Of a stretch of 33,789 nt of DNA, positions 1-7,931 are shown in pieces. Made by a program: the position numbers and the translations under genes. The DNA comes from a virus, in IMG/VR virus record IMGVR_UViG_3300023174_000419, positions 1-33,789 of that record; one strand, given 5' to 3'. The notes below the pieces were generated by a model, which was given only the letters and a program-made list of their open reading frames with translations, searched no databases and was not told the origin of the DNA. Position 1 is the first letter of the stretch; each line of letters begins with the position of its first letter.

Positions 1-90
1 CAGAAACTGATGCTCTGGTCGGTCGAGTGCGACAAGGATTTTAACGTTTGGAAAGAAGTCAAACCCCGCAAAAGGAGAAAGCGCAAATGA
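1..90 (+). CDS. 3' end of an unknown early gene (partial)
   Basis: An open frame runs from the first base to TGA at 88-90, giving the last 29 residues of a protein that starts outside the window. The visible part ends in a very basic tail (about eight Lys/Arg in the last eleven residues). Its stop overlaps the next start (ATGA at 87-90), so it belongs to the same operon as the replication genes. No family can be named from this fragment. If the genome is circular, the gene would connect with the early block at the right end of the window. Confidence 0.6.
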   Translation, partial: QKLMLWSVECDKDFNVWKEVKPRKRRKRK

Positions 91-278
91 AAGATCTGGG
101 TAAAATTACTTTTGGCAAAGCACGGCCCGCGCCTAAGCAGGTTTTGGTCGACGTAACCTATGACGCAAAAACGGCAAAGGCGTTGCACGCATTTGGGCTG
201 AAGCAGTTAAAAAAAGACGAAGAGGCAGTGATTGAGTACGTGATCGTTAAGGCGCTGGGGGCGTTTGCCAAAAAATGA
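87..278 (+). CDS. Small hypothetical protein before the primase-helicase
   Basis: 63-residue protein, rich in Lys and Ala, predicted mostly helical, with no membrane segment. The start at 87 is preferred over an upstream in-frame ATG at 48 because an AGGAG motif lies at 73-77 and the ATGA overlap with the previous gene is typical of this genome. The stop overlaps the ATG of the primase-helicase by 4 bp, so the two are probably translationally coupled and the protein may act in replication. No recognised domain. Confidence 0.65.
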   Translation: MKDLGKITFGKARPAPKQVLVDVTYDAKTAKALHAFGLKQLKKDEEAVIEYVIVKALGAFAKK

Positions 279-2230
279 TAGCACTGCCCCCAGCTACCGA
301 GGCCGTTTACCACAACGGGGCGCCGGAAGGTGAGCGCAACAATCAGCTGTTCCGCATGGCGCTGCAATTCCGTGATCAGGGATTGTCGCAATTTGATGCG
401 GAGTCAGAGGCAGAGATCTGGGGCTTTAAGAATGGATTAACCCAGAATGAATGCGTGGCAGCAGTAAAATCCGCTTACAGCAAACCAGCCAGGGAGCCAT
501 GGAGGCCGAAGGCGAAGTATGGCTATCAAAACGGGGCAATCGTGAGGGAGGATCTGCCAGTACCGCCCATGCCGATCAGCGTGGAGAGCGGGCCGGTTGA
601 TAAGTTTCTGACTACCTGTTTCGACGTAGGCGATTACATAAACATCTGCCGATCGATCAAAGACGGCGACCGCGAGCGGCCCGACGGTGCCGGCGAAACG
701 CGAAGCCGTGAGGAATGGCTAGAGCTGTTTAAGGGCGATGGATTAAAGGAGTGGCAGGGCGATGCAGTGGGCGTCTATGTGTCAATTAACGCTAACAATG
801 GCAAGAACCGCAAGGCCGAGTCGATTACCAAGTTTCGCCATTGCCTGATTGAGTTTGATGAAAGCACGTTGCAAGAGCAGTGGGCGATTATTAAGCGCAG
901 TGGGTTGCCTACATCATCGATTATTAAGAGCGGGGCACGCAGTCTGCACGCATGGGTGGAGATTCGGGCTGCCAATGCCAAGGAGTTTGCTGAACGTGTG
1001 GATTTTATTTACAAGCACTTAGAACACAGCAAACCCGATCCGGCCAACAAGGACGCAGGCAGGCTGTCGCGGTTGCCCGGTGCGATGAGGACGGCCACAG
1101 GCTTGCAGCAGGAGTTAGTCGAATGTGGCGCACCGACGCTGACCTATATGGAATGGCAGGAGCGCACGATCTACGGTGATATTCCTGAGCCGTACAGCTG
1201 GGAGCAGTTGGTAAATTTTAAGGAGGATGCCGACATAACGCAACTGTTAGGCAAGCGTTGGATTTGCCGTGGTGGTTCGGCGTTGTGGGTGGGGAGCAGC
1301 GGCTTGGGTAAGAGCGTGCTGTGCTTACAGGCAGCAATCACATGGGCGGCCGGGCGTGATCTATTTGGCATATCGCCACACGGCAAGCCGTTGAAGTCGC
1401 TGATCGTCCAAGCAGAGAACGATGAAGGCGACGTGGCAGAGGCATTGCAGGGCATTCTAAGGGCTCTCGATCTGACCGCAGAGGAGCTGGAACTGGTGAA
1501 GCAAAACATTGTGATCGTGCGTGATTGCACGTCGACGGGCGAGCGGTTTGTCGATCGGATGCGTCGCCTAGGTGATAAGCATAAGCCTGATTTAGCCTGG
1601 GTAGATCCGTTGCTGGCGTTTATCGGTGGCGACTTGTCCAGCCAAGAGACGGCCGGTGGCTTTTTGCGTAATTTGCTTAACCCGCTTGCGTTATCAGGAG
1701 GATGGGCGTGGATGTTGATGCATCATACTCCAAAGCCAACACGCGACGGCAGCGGTTACCAAGGGCACGACAAGGCGTATAGCGGATTTGGATCGAGCGA
1801 GCTGACGAATTGGGCAAGAGCCGTTTTAATGCTGTCGCCTTGCGGTCAGGATGAGCAAGGAACGTACACATATAAGCTGGAAGTAACCAAACGCGGAAAG
1901 CGGTCTGGCTTGCGTCCTGGCGTTACTGCGAGCGATTTTATAGCCAGCAAAACGCAGCCTTTAGTCCACTTAAAGCATGCCGATAGGGGGATGGCGTGGA
2001 TTGAAGTAGGGGCGCCTGAAAAGTCAGTGGGCAGAAAGGCTATGTCGATTGATTGGGGCAAGTTACCCGAAGGGGCTAAATACAGCCAAGTGGTCGCATT
2101 TGTACAACAGGCCACTGGCTTGCAGGAACGGCAAGCGAAGGCCCGTGTGAAGCAGGCCAAAGAGGACGGATTGATTGAAGAAACTGAAGCTGGTTTATTC
2201 AGCAAAAAGGTGACAAATGAGCCCTTTTAA
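275..2230 (+). CDS. Phage primase-helicase (AEP primase plus RecA/RepA-like ATPase)
   Basis: 651 residues. The middle part (about 185-275) resembles archaeo-eukaryotic primases: an acidic motif IEFDE (192-196), a SGARSLHAW motif with H225, and a downstream RLSRLPG motif. The second half is a RecA-fold ATPase of the RepA/AAA_25 type: Walker A GSSGLGKS with K346, Walker B hydrophobic stretch ending in D444, and an HHTPKP motif that fits a sensor loop. The last 60 residues look like a winged helix. Such fusions prime and unwind DNA at phage origins. The start is set by the ATGA overlap with the preceding gene. The cluster of near-palindromes directly downstream (2233-2364) is a natural candidate for its origin or for control of this operon. 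Function is inferred from motifs only. Confidence 0.85.
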   Translation: MIALPPATEAVYHNGAPEGERNNQLFRMALQFRDQGLSQFDAESEAEIWGFKNGLTQNECVAAVKSAYSKPAREPWRPKAKYGYQNGAIVREDLPVPPMPISVESGPVDKFLTTCFDVGDYINICRSIKDGDRERPDGAGETRSREEWLELFKGDGLKEWQGDAVGVYVSINANNGKNRKAESITKFRHCLIEFDESTLQEQWAIIKRSGLPTSSIIKSGARSLHAWVEIRAANAKEFAERVDFIYKHLEHSKPDPANKDAGRLSRLPGAMRTATGLQQELVECGAPTLTYMEWQERTIYGDIPEPYSWEQLVNFKEDADITQLLGKRWICRGGSALWVGSSGLGKSVLCLQAAITWAAGRDLFGISPHGKPLKSLIVQAENDEGDVAEALQGILRALDLTAEELELVKQNIVIVRDCTSTGERFVDRMRRLGDKHKPDLAWVDPLLAFIGGDLSSQETAGGFLRNLLNPLALSGGWAWMLMHHTPKPTRDGSGYQGHDKAYSGFGSSELTNWARAVLMLSPCGQDEQGTYTYKLEVTKRGKRSGLRPGVTASDFIASKTQPLVHLKHADRGMAWIEVGAPEKSVGRKAMSIDWGKLPEGAKYSQVVAFVQQATGLQERQAKARVKQAKEDGLIEETEAGLFSKKVTNEPF

Positions 2231-2232
2231 CG

Positions 2233-2364
2233 TTAGTGCAGTAACCCTTATTGCACTAGTGCAGTATTGCGGAGCATGTAGGTGCAGTAATAAAGGCCCT
2301 TTAGGGCCTATTATTGCACTAATGCAGACGACCGTTTCCATTACTGCACTAACGACTGCACTTA
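2233..2364. repeat. Cluster of seven TTANTGCANTAA near-palindromic 12-mers
   Basis: The gap between the primase-helicase and the HTH gene is filled with copies of a 12-mer close to TTANTGCANTAA: 2233-2244, 2248-2259, 2256-2267, 2279-2290, 2311-2322, 2341-2352 and 2353-2364. Two overlap to form the perfect palindrome TGCACTAGTGCA (2252-2263). The symmetry fits a dimeric DNA-binding protein, and the density fits an operator region, replication-origin iterons or a partition-type site. The HTH protein encoded at 2380 is the closest candidate binder. The repeats are directly visible; the role is inferred. Confidence 0.8.
2282..2319. repeat. Long inverted repeat inside the 12-mer cluster
   Basis: GTGCAGTAATA plus AAGGCCC (2282-2299) is mirrored by GGGCCTATTATTGCAC (2304-2319) with one extra A in the left arm and one mismatch. 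The centre is a perfect AGGCCC-TTTA-GGGCCT hairpin (2294-2309). There is no T-run after it, so a simple intrinsic terminator is less likely than a cruciform or a two-sided operator, though some termination after the primase-helicase gene is possible. Confidence 0.7.
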
Positions 2365-2379
2365 GAGGGTTAATCTAAT

Positions 2380-2871
2380 ATGATAGATCAGCAAGCGTTA
2401 GAACGGATCCCATGCGGTTCAGCCCACATATCCACCCGGATTGATGGGATAGCGGATTTAGTGCATGAGGCGTTCTATGAGCTGGGCCTAACTGTTACAA
2501 CGTCGTCAGTGGCTTTGACCACCCAGGTGTTTCATTACCTGATAACTAAGGCTCCAGACCATCCAGCGGTTCAGAACATGGCCGATACCTTGGAGCAGTC
2601 TGTGCTGGCGGTCGTGCTTAACAGATCGACCAAGTCCATGACCCAGCTCGCAAAGGAGCACAAGATTACCAAGCAGGCTTTTAGCAAGCGGGTGCTCAGT
2701 TTAACTGATCGCCTTGGCTTGCCTGTCAGAGCACAGAAAAGCCAAAAGGCTCGTGAGGCATACGACCTCAGAGCAAGGAAGCACCACGACAAGCGGCGTC
2801 GTCAGATTCCTAAGTTTAACAACGCCGCACTATTGAAAGGCAGGGACAGATGCAAGAACTCAAAGAAGTAA
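2380..2871 (+). CDS. HTH DNA-binding protein (sigma-region-4-like helix-turn-helix)
   Basis: 163 residues. A helix-turn-helix is visible around residues 88-115 (SMTQLAKEHKITKQAFSKRV), resembling the region-4 fold of sigma factors or a resolvase-type HTH. The C-terminal 50 residues are very basic, as in non-specific DNA contact tails. A GAGGG sequence at 2365-2369 could serve as ribosome binding site. The gene follows directly after the TTANTGCANTAA cluster and may encode the protein that binds it, either as early regulator or as replication initiator. It overlaps the next gene by 22 bp. No close family is recognised. Confidence 0.7.
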   Translation: MIDQQALERIPCGSAHISTRIDGIADLVHEAFYELGLTVTTSSVALTTQVFHYLITKAPDHPAVQNMADTLEQSVLAVVLNRSTKSMTQLAKEHKITKQAFSKRVLSLTDRLGLPVRAQKSQKAREAYDLRARKHHDKRRRQIPKFNNAALLKGRDRCKNSKK

Positions 2872-3311
2872 TTAAGAAGCTAAACAAGAGACGTACCGAA
2901 ACGCTTGAGCAGATGGGTGAGGTGATTGGCCTGGCAGCACAGGCCGGTGCCATCATATCTAACGCAAGGGCTAAAGGTGAGAACGTGTCTGCGTTGCTAG
3001 AGTCGGTTGATCTAACTGATGAGCAAGGCAAACGGTTAGAACGTGTAGCGGCACATCAGAAGAAACTGCAAGACGGTGACCCAGCCGCCTTGCGTCAGAT
3101 CATGTTGTGGACAGAGATGCTACCTGATCCGATCACGACATCCGTACCAAGCGAACGCAAACCGTTCTTCTTTCCGCTGATTAAGGTTAGTCAGTGGTTT
3201 CTTAACAGATCCAAGCCTGAAGCCTGGACATCCGACATGCGTACAGAGTTCATCCGATACGCAGAGCCGATCGCTAAGAAGTACACTGAGCTGACGGGCA
3301 AAGGCTCTTGA
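2850..3311 (+). CDS. Helical hypothetical protein of the early operon
   Basis: 153 residues. The first half is strongly helical and charged, with coiled-coil character (about residues 1-80); the second half has aromatic residues and a conserved-looking Trp-rich stretch. A loose resemblance to DUF3102-type phage proteins exists, but I cannot confirm it. The start lies 22 bp inside the HTH gene, with AAGGCAGGGA upstream as ribosome binding site. The stop codon is formed by the first copy of the TCTTGAGTA repeat. Confidence 0.65.
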   Translation: MQELKEVIKKLNKRRTETLEQMGEVIGLAAQAGAIISNARAKGENVSALLESVDLTDEQGKRLERVAAHQKKLQDGDPAALRQIMLWTEMLPDPITTSVPSERKPFFFPLIKVSQWFLNRSKPEAWTSDMRTEFIRYAEPIAKKYTELTGKGS

Positions 3312-3488
3312 GTATGAACGGGCAAATTATCTTGAGTAAACAGGCACAGATTCTCTTGAGTAGAGCGTGGCTTTTTCTCTTGAGTAGGACACGCCAAAAT
3401 CTCTTGAGTAGAAATTTTTTTTCTACACTAGGAGTCTCCTTGAGTAGAAACATCGCGGTGGAAACGACTCCCGTAAATTTCTTGAGTG
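3306..3488 (+). repeat. TCTTGAGTA direct-repeat array; candidate packaging (cos/pac) or origin site
   Basis: Seven direct copies of TCTTGAGTA: exact at 3306, 3330, 3354, 3378 and 3402 (period exactly 24 bp), then CCTTGAGTA at 3438 and TCTTGAGTG at 3480. All spacings are multiples of 6. A T-tract (about 3415-3422) lies between copies five and six, and an inverted pair GGAGTC (3431-3436) / GACTCC (3466-3471) flanks a CG-rich near-palindrome (3451-3460). The array ends 24 bp before the TerS start, the position of cosB in lambda, where terminase-binding repeats and a bend site precede nu1. Iterons for replication are the main alternative. The frame through the array is open only because the spacings are multiples of three. 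Confidence 0.8.
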
Positions 3489-3511
3489 TAACCCCCCGAT
3501 AGTTGTGTCTT

Positions 3512-3991
3512 ATGGGTAGGCCAGTTAATCACGACGTGAAGAGGGCGATGGCGGCTACGGGTAAATCCCGTGCCACCGTCTACCTTCAGCGTAAGAAGGT
3601 CGAGGCCCAGCCGCTCGTGAAGGCGAAGGGCGGCGGGCTGGACGTGGAGATCCAGCGGCTTGAGGATCTGGCAGCGAGCCTGGGCGAATCTGCAAAGGAC
3701 GACACAAGGGCCGACCGCTCTGAACTGATCAGCAACTACACAAAGCTGGTCGAGGCGTTGCGTAGGATGAAGGGCGACCGGCCAGACATCGACCAGGCAG
3801 AGGGTACGATGGTGCCAGTCGACGAAGCCGACAAGGTGCTGGCGGCAAGGGACAACGCACTTGTCCCGCTACTCAAAGGAATGGCAAAGCGGTTGGCTCC
3901 GATCTGTGCCAATCGCCCAGCGGTTGAGGTGGAGGCAGAGGTCGAGAACGAAGTCGGCCAGATCATGCGTCAGGTTGAGGCAGCTCTGTGA
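3512..3991 (+). CDS. Terminase small subunit (TerS)
   Basis: 159 residues. The N-terminus (about 1-30) is a short HTH of the kind that recognises packaging sites in Nu1-like subunits; the middle is helical and probably mediates oligomerisation; the C-terminus is acidic and would contact the large subunit. Identity rests on this architecture and on its place directly before the GpA-type large subunit, with a GTGA overlap. ATG 3512 is chosen over an in-frame TTG at 3503; neither has a clear ribosome binding site. The repeat array just upstream is the natural binding target. Confidence 0.75.
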   Translation: MGRPVNHDVKRAMAATGKSRATVYLQRKKVEAQPLVKAKGGGLDVEIQRLEDLAASLGESAKDDTRADRSELISNYTKLVEALRRMKGDRPDIDQAEGTMVPVDEADKVLAARDNALVPLLKGMAKRLAPICANRPAVEVEAEVENEVGQIMRQVEAAL

Positions 3992-5727
3992 CGAAGGCTC
4001 AAGACGAGCTGCGCCGACGAGCACGGATCCGCTGGCACTACGAAAAGCCGCCAGGTGTGATTGAGTGGGCGGAGCGAAACATCCAGTTAGATAGCAGGCT
4101 GACGGCTCGGCCGGGTTTATATAACACGACGTGGACGCCTTATGTGCGGGGCGTGCTGGAAGCATTGGCCGATCCAGGCGTTCACACGGTCACCCTTTGC
4201 TGGGGATCGCAAACTGGCAAGACTCTGACGCTTGCTATTTGGCTGGCTTATAGAATTGCGAACGATCCAGCGCCGGCGTTGCTGGTCATGCCTAATGCGG
4301 ATCTGGCTAGGTCATACAGCGAGACGCGACTGACTCCGATCTTTGAGAAGTGTAAGCCGGTGAAGCGACTATTCCCGCAGGATCTGGACGACCTGAAAAT
4401 CTTAGAGATGCAGTTTGCGACGATGACTCTTTCCCTGGTCGGTTCAAACAGTCCGGCCAATCTTTCCTCACGCCCGATCTGCATCGCCGTTCTGGACGAG
4501 CTGGATTCTTTTGCTGCTCCATCCGAAAAGGACGCAGCCGCTTACTCGCTGGCGTTGGAACGCACAAAGGCGTTCCCACAACGTAAGCACGTTCTGACGT
4601 CTACCCCCACGCTGAACACCGGCGACATTTGGATCAACTATCAGGCTGGGACGCAGGAAACTTTCCACGTCCCTTGCCATGCTTGCGGAGAGTTTCAGGC
4701 GATGGAGTTTGGGCAGATCCGATGGGATGAAACGGCACGATCGGAGGATGGCAAATGGGACATGCGAAAAGTGACAGAAACCGCCGCTTACTACTGCATC
4801 AAGTGCGATGCACCGTGGAGTGAACGCAACCGCCGCCAGTCGATCGAGCAGGGCAAGTGGGTGGCGGCAAACGCAAGCTCCGAGGCTGGCCGTCGATCGT
4901 TCCGGCTGCCGAGCTGGTACTCTCCGACGATCACGTTTGCGGATTGCGCCAAGAAGTTTCTGACGGAAAAGCATTATCTGCACGGCTTGCAAGGATGGGT
5001 GAACGGATGGTCTGCGATGCCGTGGGAGGATCAGTTCGACGACAATGAGCTAAACAACATCCCGCCCGGAGCCTTTGCCAAAAAGCAGGAATGGGAGACG
5101 GATCACATCAAACTGGCCGCAATCGACAGGCAGATCGACGAGTTTTGGTTTGTGGTGCGTGCGTTCGCTAGGGACGGATCGAGTCGACTAATCGAAGAAG
5201 GCCGTCGGAGAACGATTGAGGACATCGCTCACACGCTGGCCGAGCTGGGCGTTAGGAACATTCACACCTGCATCGACTCAGGCTACGAAACCCAAGACAC
5301 CTATCGCATCGCCGCACGTTACGGATGGACGGCGATCAAAGGTGAGGAGCGCCAATACTTTTACATCGAAAGCCAAGCCGGGCGGATGAAGTCGGTGCAT
5401 AGCTCAGATCAGCCGACGGATGCAGGCTGTCGCCTGCTCCTTCTTAGCTCGCCAGCCTGCCAAGATTTGCTGGCTTGGTTGCGTCGAGGACAGGGGCCGC
5501 TGTGGGAAGTTGCACACGACGTCAGCCCAGAATACCGCGAGCACATGGCCAGCCATCGTAAGGCTCATCGAATAAACAGAAAAACGGGCAAGGACGTTTA
5601 TGAGTGGATTCGGGTAAAGGGCAGACAAGACCACTTATACGATTGCGAAACTTACCTGGCTGGATTTGCAGTGTGGGGAAAGGTGATTCAGGCCGAGGCT
5701 GCGATGGCTCAAGAGGCAAAGGTATGA
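3988..5727 (+). CDS. Terminase large subunit, lambda GpA family
   Basis: 579 residues; lambda gpA has 641. The ATPase half carries the P-loop variant WGSQTGKT (W72-T79) and a Walker B-type VLDELDSF (168-175) followed by a TSTP coupling motif. Two CxxC pairs (about 227-275) resemble the zinc-like insertion seen in GpA members. The nuclease half shows D430 in CIDSG and D552 in LYDCETY, consistent with a metal-dependent endonuclease that cuts the concatemer. It packages DNA into the prohead. GTG 3988 overlaps the TerS stop. The GpA family usually goes with cohesive-end packaging. Confidence 0.93.
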   Translation: MTKAQDELRRRARIRWHYEKPPGVIEWAERNIQLDSRLTARPGLYNTTWTPYVRGVLEALADPGVHTVTLCWGSQTGKTLTLAIWLAYRIANDPAPALLVMPNADLARSYSETRLTPIFEKCKPVKRLFPQDLDDLKILEMQFATMTLSLVGSNSPANLSSRPICIAVLDELDSFAAPSEKDAAAYSLALERTKAFPQRKHVLTSTPTLNTGDIWINYQAGTQETFHVPCHACGEFQAMEFGQIRWDETARSEDGKWDMRKVTETAAYYCIKCDAPWSERNRRQSIEQGKWVAANASSEAGRRSFRLPSWYSPTITFADCAKKFLTEKHYLHGLQGWVNGWSAMPWEDQFDDNELNNIPPGAFAKKQEWETDHIKLAAIDRQIDEFWFVVRAFARDGSSRLIEEGRRRTIEDIAHTLAELGVRNIHTCIDSGYETQDTYRIAARYGWTAIKGEERQYFYIESQAGRMKSVHSSDQPTDAGCRLLLLSSPACQDLLAWLRRGQGPLWEVAHDVSPEYREHMASHRKAHRINRKTGKDVYEWIRVKGRQDHLYDCETYLAGFAVWGKVIQAEAAMAQEAKV

Positions 5728-5749
5728 TTGACACGATGGGAACGGAGTC

Positions 5750-6067
5750 GTGGATCGTGCTCTCCTTTTTTCCCTTTGGATTCAGAGCAGCAAAAACGCA
5801 ACCGCGTTGCTGCTTGCCTTGGAAGCTATTGCCGCAGGGCAGGCGTCCGTTTTCCAAAACGGAGGCCGGACAATGATCTCCGCATCGGTCGCCGGCAAAT
5901 CGTTTTCATACCAGCTCACGTCAGGCATCACCCCGGTGGAAGTTGCAAAAGCAGCTTTGGACGGCTGGCGCCTGATCCAAGGAAAGAACGACGCCGAGGT
6001 GGCCGCAATCTTCACAGGCGATCAGAGTCTCGTTACTTACCCACGGTTTAAGGAAACCACTTACTAA
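5750..6067 (+). CDS. Small head-tail joining protein (gpW-like)
   Basis: 105 residues as drawn. The centre has the gpW-type pattern of an N-terminal helix (ALEAIAAG), a short beta hairpin and a C-terminal helix; gpW-like proteins plug the capsid vertex after packaging and sit between terminase and portal in lambda, as here. The start is uncertain. GTG 5750 keeps the full helix and is preceded by TTGACA (22 nt upstream); an internal ATG at 5873 has a GGAGG site at 5861 but would remove the first helix. It ends 1 bp before the portal gene. Confidence 0.7.
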   Translation: MDRALLFSLWIQSSKNATALLLALEAIAAGQASVFQNGGRTMISASVAGKSFSYQLTSGITPVEVAKAALDGWRLIQGKNDAEVAAIFTGDQSLVTYPRFKETTY

Positions 6068-6068
6068 A

Positions 6069-7676
6069 ATGGACATCGTCGGCAAAGTGATTTCGAGCTG
6101 GTCGCGTATGGTTCAGGCCGCTCGGCACGATCCACGCAAACGCCGCTGGGTAGATGCGCAACTGGCCGACACAAAGCTGGATGTCAGCTCTGCATCCCGA
6201 CAATCGATCGCAGCTCTTTCTCGCTGGCTTTGCTACAACTCGGCTATCGTCCGTGGCGCAATCGATACGATGACGCGGAACGCGATCGGCGCTGGCATTA
6301 AGTGCCAGGCCAGGACAAAGGACGAAGGCTGGAACAAGGCGACAGAGGAGTGGCTTGCTATGTGGGAAGGCTCTTGCGACGTTCGCGGGATCCTCACTTA
6401 CCAAGCGATGCAGGCAGTGGCCACCCGCACGATGTTGCGCGATAATGAAATCTTCATACTTCTAACCGATAACGGCGACGGCTGGCCGATGTTGCAAATG
6501 GTTGAAGGGCACCGCTGTGAAACTCCATCTTACGTGAAGGACGACGCCAAGATTTTCGACGGCGTTCGTATGAACAAGTTCGGTCGCCCACTGAGCTACT
6601 ACATCCGCACCGGGATAAACGGCGACACGTTCACAGAGGTGCAGGCCACCGACGTGATTCTCCTGGCGGAACGGGATAGGGCAGACGAAGTGCGGTCGCT
6701 GTCGAAGCTGGCATCGTGCATCAATCTGCTGTTGGATCGGGACGAGATTCTGGATTACGAGATGCTGGCCTGCAAGAGGGCAGGGCAGATCGGGATGGCC
6801 ATTGAATCCACGACTAACTCTGGCCCTGGGTTCTTTAACCCGACAGAAACCGATTCAACAAACTTAACGACCGACAACCTTTTCGGCGGTGGCGCCCTGG
6901 TCAACGTTCCGATGGGCAAGACGCTGCGGGAGATCAAAAACGATCGGCCCAGCCAAAACTTGCAGCAGCACATGGATCAGTACATTCGGGCAGTGGCGTC
7001 CGGCCTTGGCGTGCCTTACGCCTACATCTGGTCGCCTAACGAGCTGACCGGCCCCAGCCAGCGGTTCGTTCTTGCCCAGGCTCAACGCCGATTCGATGAG
7101 ATTTCAGACGCAGTGATCGAGCAGATGCTGAAACGTGTTCGCAAGTGGGCGTTGGCAAAGGCGATCAAACGCGGTGATCTGACTCCGCCCAAGGGAATGG
7201 CGATGTGGTGGGAAGCGGTCTATCACACCCCAGCCCGCACCACGATCGATGCCGGCCGAGACAGCGCAGCCGACCGTGAAGATCTGAAGATGGGCATCAA
7301 GACCCTCGCCGATATCAGCGCGGAGCGCGGATCCGACTGGCAAGAGGTCGTGAATCAGAAGATTGCCGAGCAGACCTACATCAGAATGAAGTGCGAGGAA
7401 GCTGGCATCAGCCCGGCTGAAATTCAGATGACTGGCGCTCCCGTGACTCCCGCTGCACCCATCTCGGCCACTCCACCGGCCGCACAGCTTCCAGAGGATT
7501 CGACCGTCCAGCCTCAACTTGAGGAAGTGATTGAGCCAGCGCAGGCATCAGTTCCCACAACGGAAACCTTTACAATGCGTGACGAACCAGATTTTAACCT
7601 TACCCCAAAAGAGATGAACATGCTTGTCAAGGCGATCGGGATTGGCGCAAAGCCTAAAACAAAAAAGAAAAAATAG
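6069..7676 (+). CDS. Portal protein, lambda gpB family
   Basis: 535 residues, close to the 533 of lambda gpB. Typical family features are a region around WLCYNSAIVRGAIDTM near the N-terminus, a conserved NEIFILLTDNGD segment, and the GPSQRFVLAQAQRRF stretch of the stem. The last 90 residues are Pro/Ala-rich and end in a Lys run. Twelve copies form the ring through which DNA enters and leaves; it binds terminase and the gpW-like plug. AAGGAAA upstream of the ATG can act as ribosome binding site. Confidence 0.93.
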   Translation: MDIVGKVISSWSRMVQAARHDPRKRRWVDAQLADTKLDVSSASRQSIAALSRWLCYNSAIVRGAIDTMTRNAIGAGIKCQARTKDEGWNKATEEWLAMWEGSCDVRGILTYQAMQAVATRTMLRDNEIFILLTDNGDGWPMLQMVEGHRCETPSYVKDDAKIFDGVRMNKFGRPLSYYIRTGINGDTFTEVQATDVILLAERDRADEVRSLSKLASCINLLLDRDEILDYEMLACKRAGQIGMAIESTTNSGPGFFNPTETDSTNLTTDNLFGGGALVNVPMGKTLREIKNDRPSQNLQQHMDQYIRAVASGLGVPYAYIWSPNELTGPSQRFVLAQAQRRFDEISDAVIEQMLKRVRKWALAKAIKRGDLTPPKGMAMWWEAVYHTPARTTIDAGRDSAADREDLKMGIKTLADISAERGSDWQEVVNQKIAEQTYIRMKCEEAGISPAEIQMTGAPVTPAAPISATPPAAQLPEDSTVQPQLEEVIEPAQASVPTTETFTMRDEPDFNLTPKEMNMLVKAIGIGAKPKTKKKK

Positions 7677-7685
7677 TTGATTAAG

Positions 7686-7704
7686 CCTGCTTGGTAGGAG
7701 CAGG
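7686..7704 (+). promoter_or_regulatory. Hairpin holding the ribosome binding site of the small membrane protein gene
   Basis: CCTGCT (7686-7691) pairs with AGCAGG (7699-7704) around a 7-nt loop. The likely Shine-Dalgarno stretch TAGGAG (7695-7700) is partly in the loop and partly in the stem, so the hairpin could limit translation of the gene at 7713. No T-run follows, arguing against a terminator. Confidence 0.4.
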
Positions 7705-7712
7705 TTAATGGT

Positions 7713-7910
7713 ATGGAAGGACTTGGAATGTTTAGCGCACTTTGCCTGATAGTTGTGGCTATCGTATTGGGCATTTTAATTCTTCTCTTGCCCGTGTTCG
7801 TTTTTCAGATTTCAAACTCATCGCTACGTACCGAGGCACTACTGAAAAAGGCCGTAGCAGAATTAGAAAAGATTAACGCCCACCTAACTCCGCCTCCTCC
7901 GCAGGAGTAA
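7713..7910 (+). CDS. Small single-pass membrane protein between portal and protease
   Basis: 65 residues: a strongly hydrophobic segment (about residues 8-32), then a short amphipathic helix and a Pro-rich end. No signal peptidase site is evident. The place between portal and prohead protease is unusual for a membrane protein. A superinfection-exclusion or membrane-anchoring role is possible but unsupported. The ribosome binding site may be masked by the hairpin at 7686-7704. Confidence 0.65.
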   Translation: MEGLGMFSALCLIVVAIVLGILILLLPVFVFQISNSSLRTEALLKKAVAELEKINAHLTPPPPQE

Positions 7911-7931
7911 TTTGACACGCCATGCGCGGGC

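Noticed and set aside
2294-2309. Intrinsic terminator after the primase-helicase
   Set aside because: The GC stem is strong but there is no T-run, and it lies inside a longer inverted repeat with binding-site copies; listed as inverted repeat instead.
3308-3502. ORF of 64 residues with repeated LLSR elements through the TCTTGAGTA array
   Set aside because: The frame stays open only because the DNA repeats are spaced by multiples of three; the peptide has no protein-like composition apart from the repeat, and a TTG start without ribosome binding site.
5724-5876. 50-residue ORF between TerL and the gpW-like gene
   Set aside because: It lies in another frame over the gpW-like N-terminal helix, is Pro/Arg/Phe-rich and has no ribosome binding site, although its TGA overlaps the internal ATG 5873.
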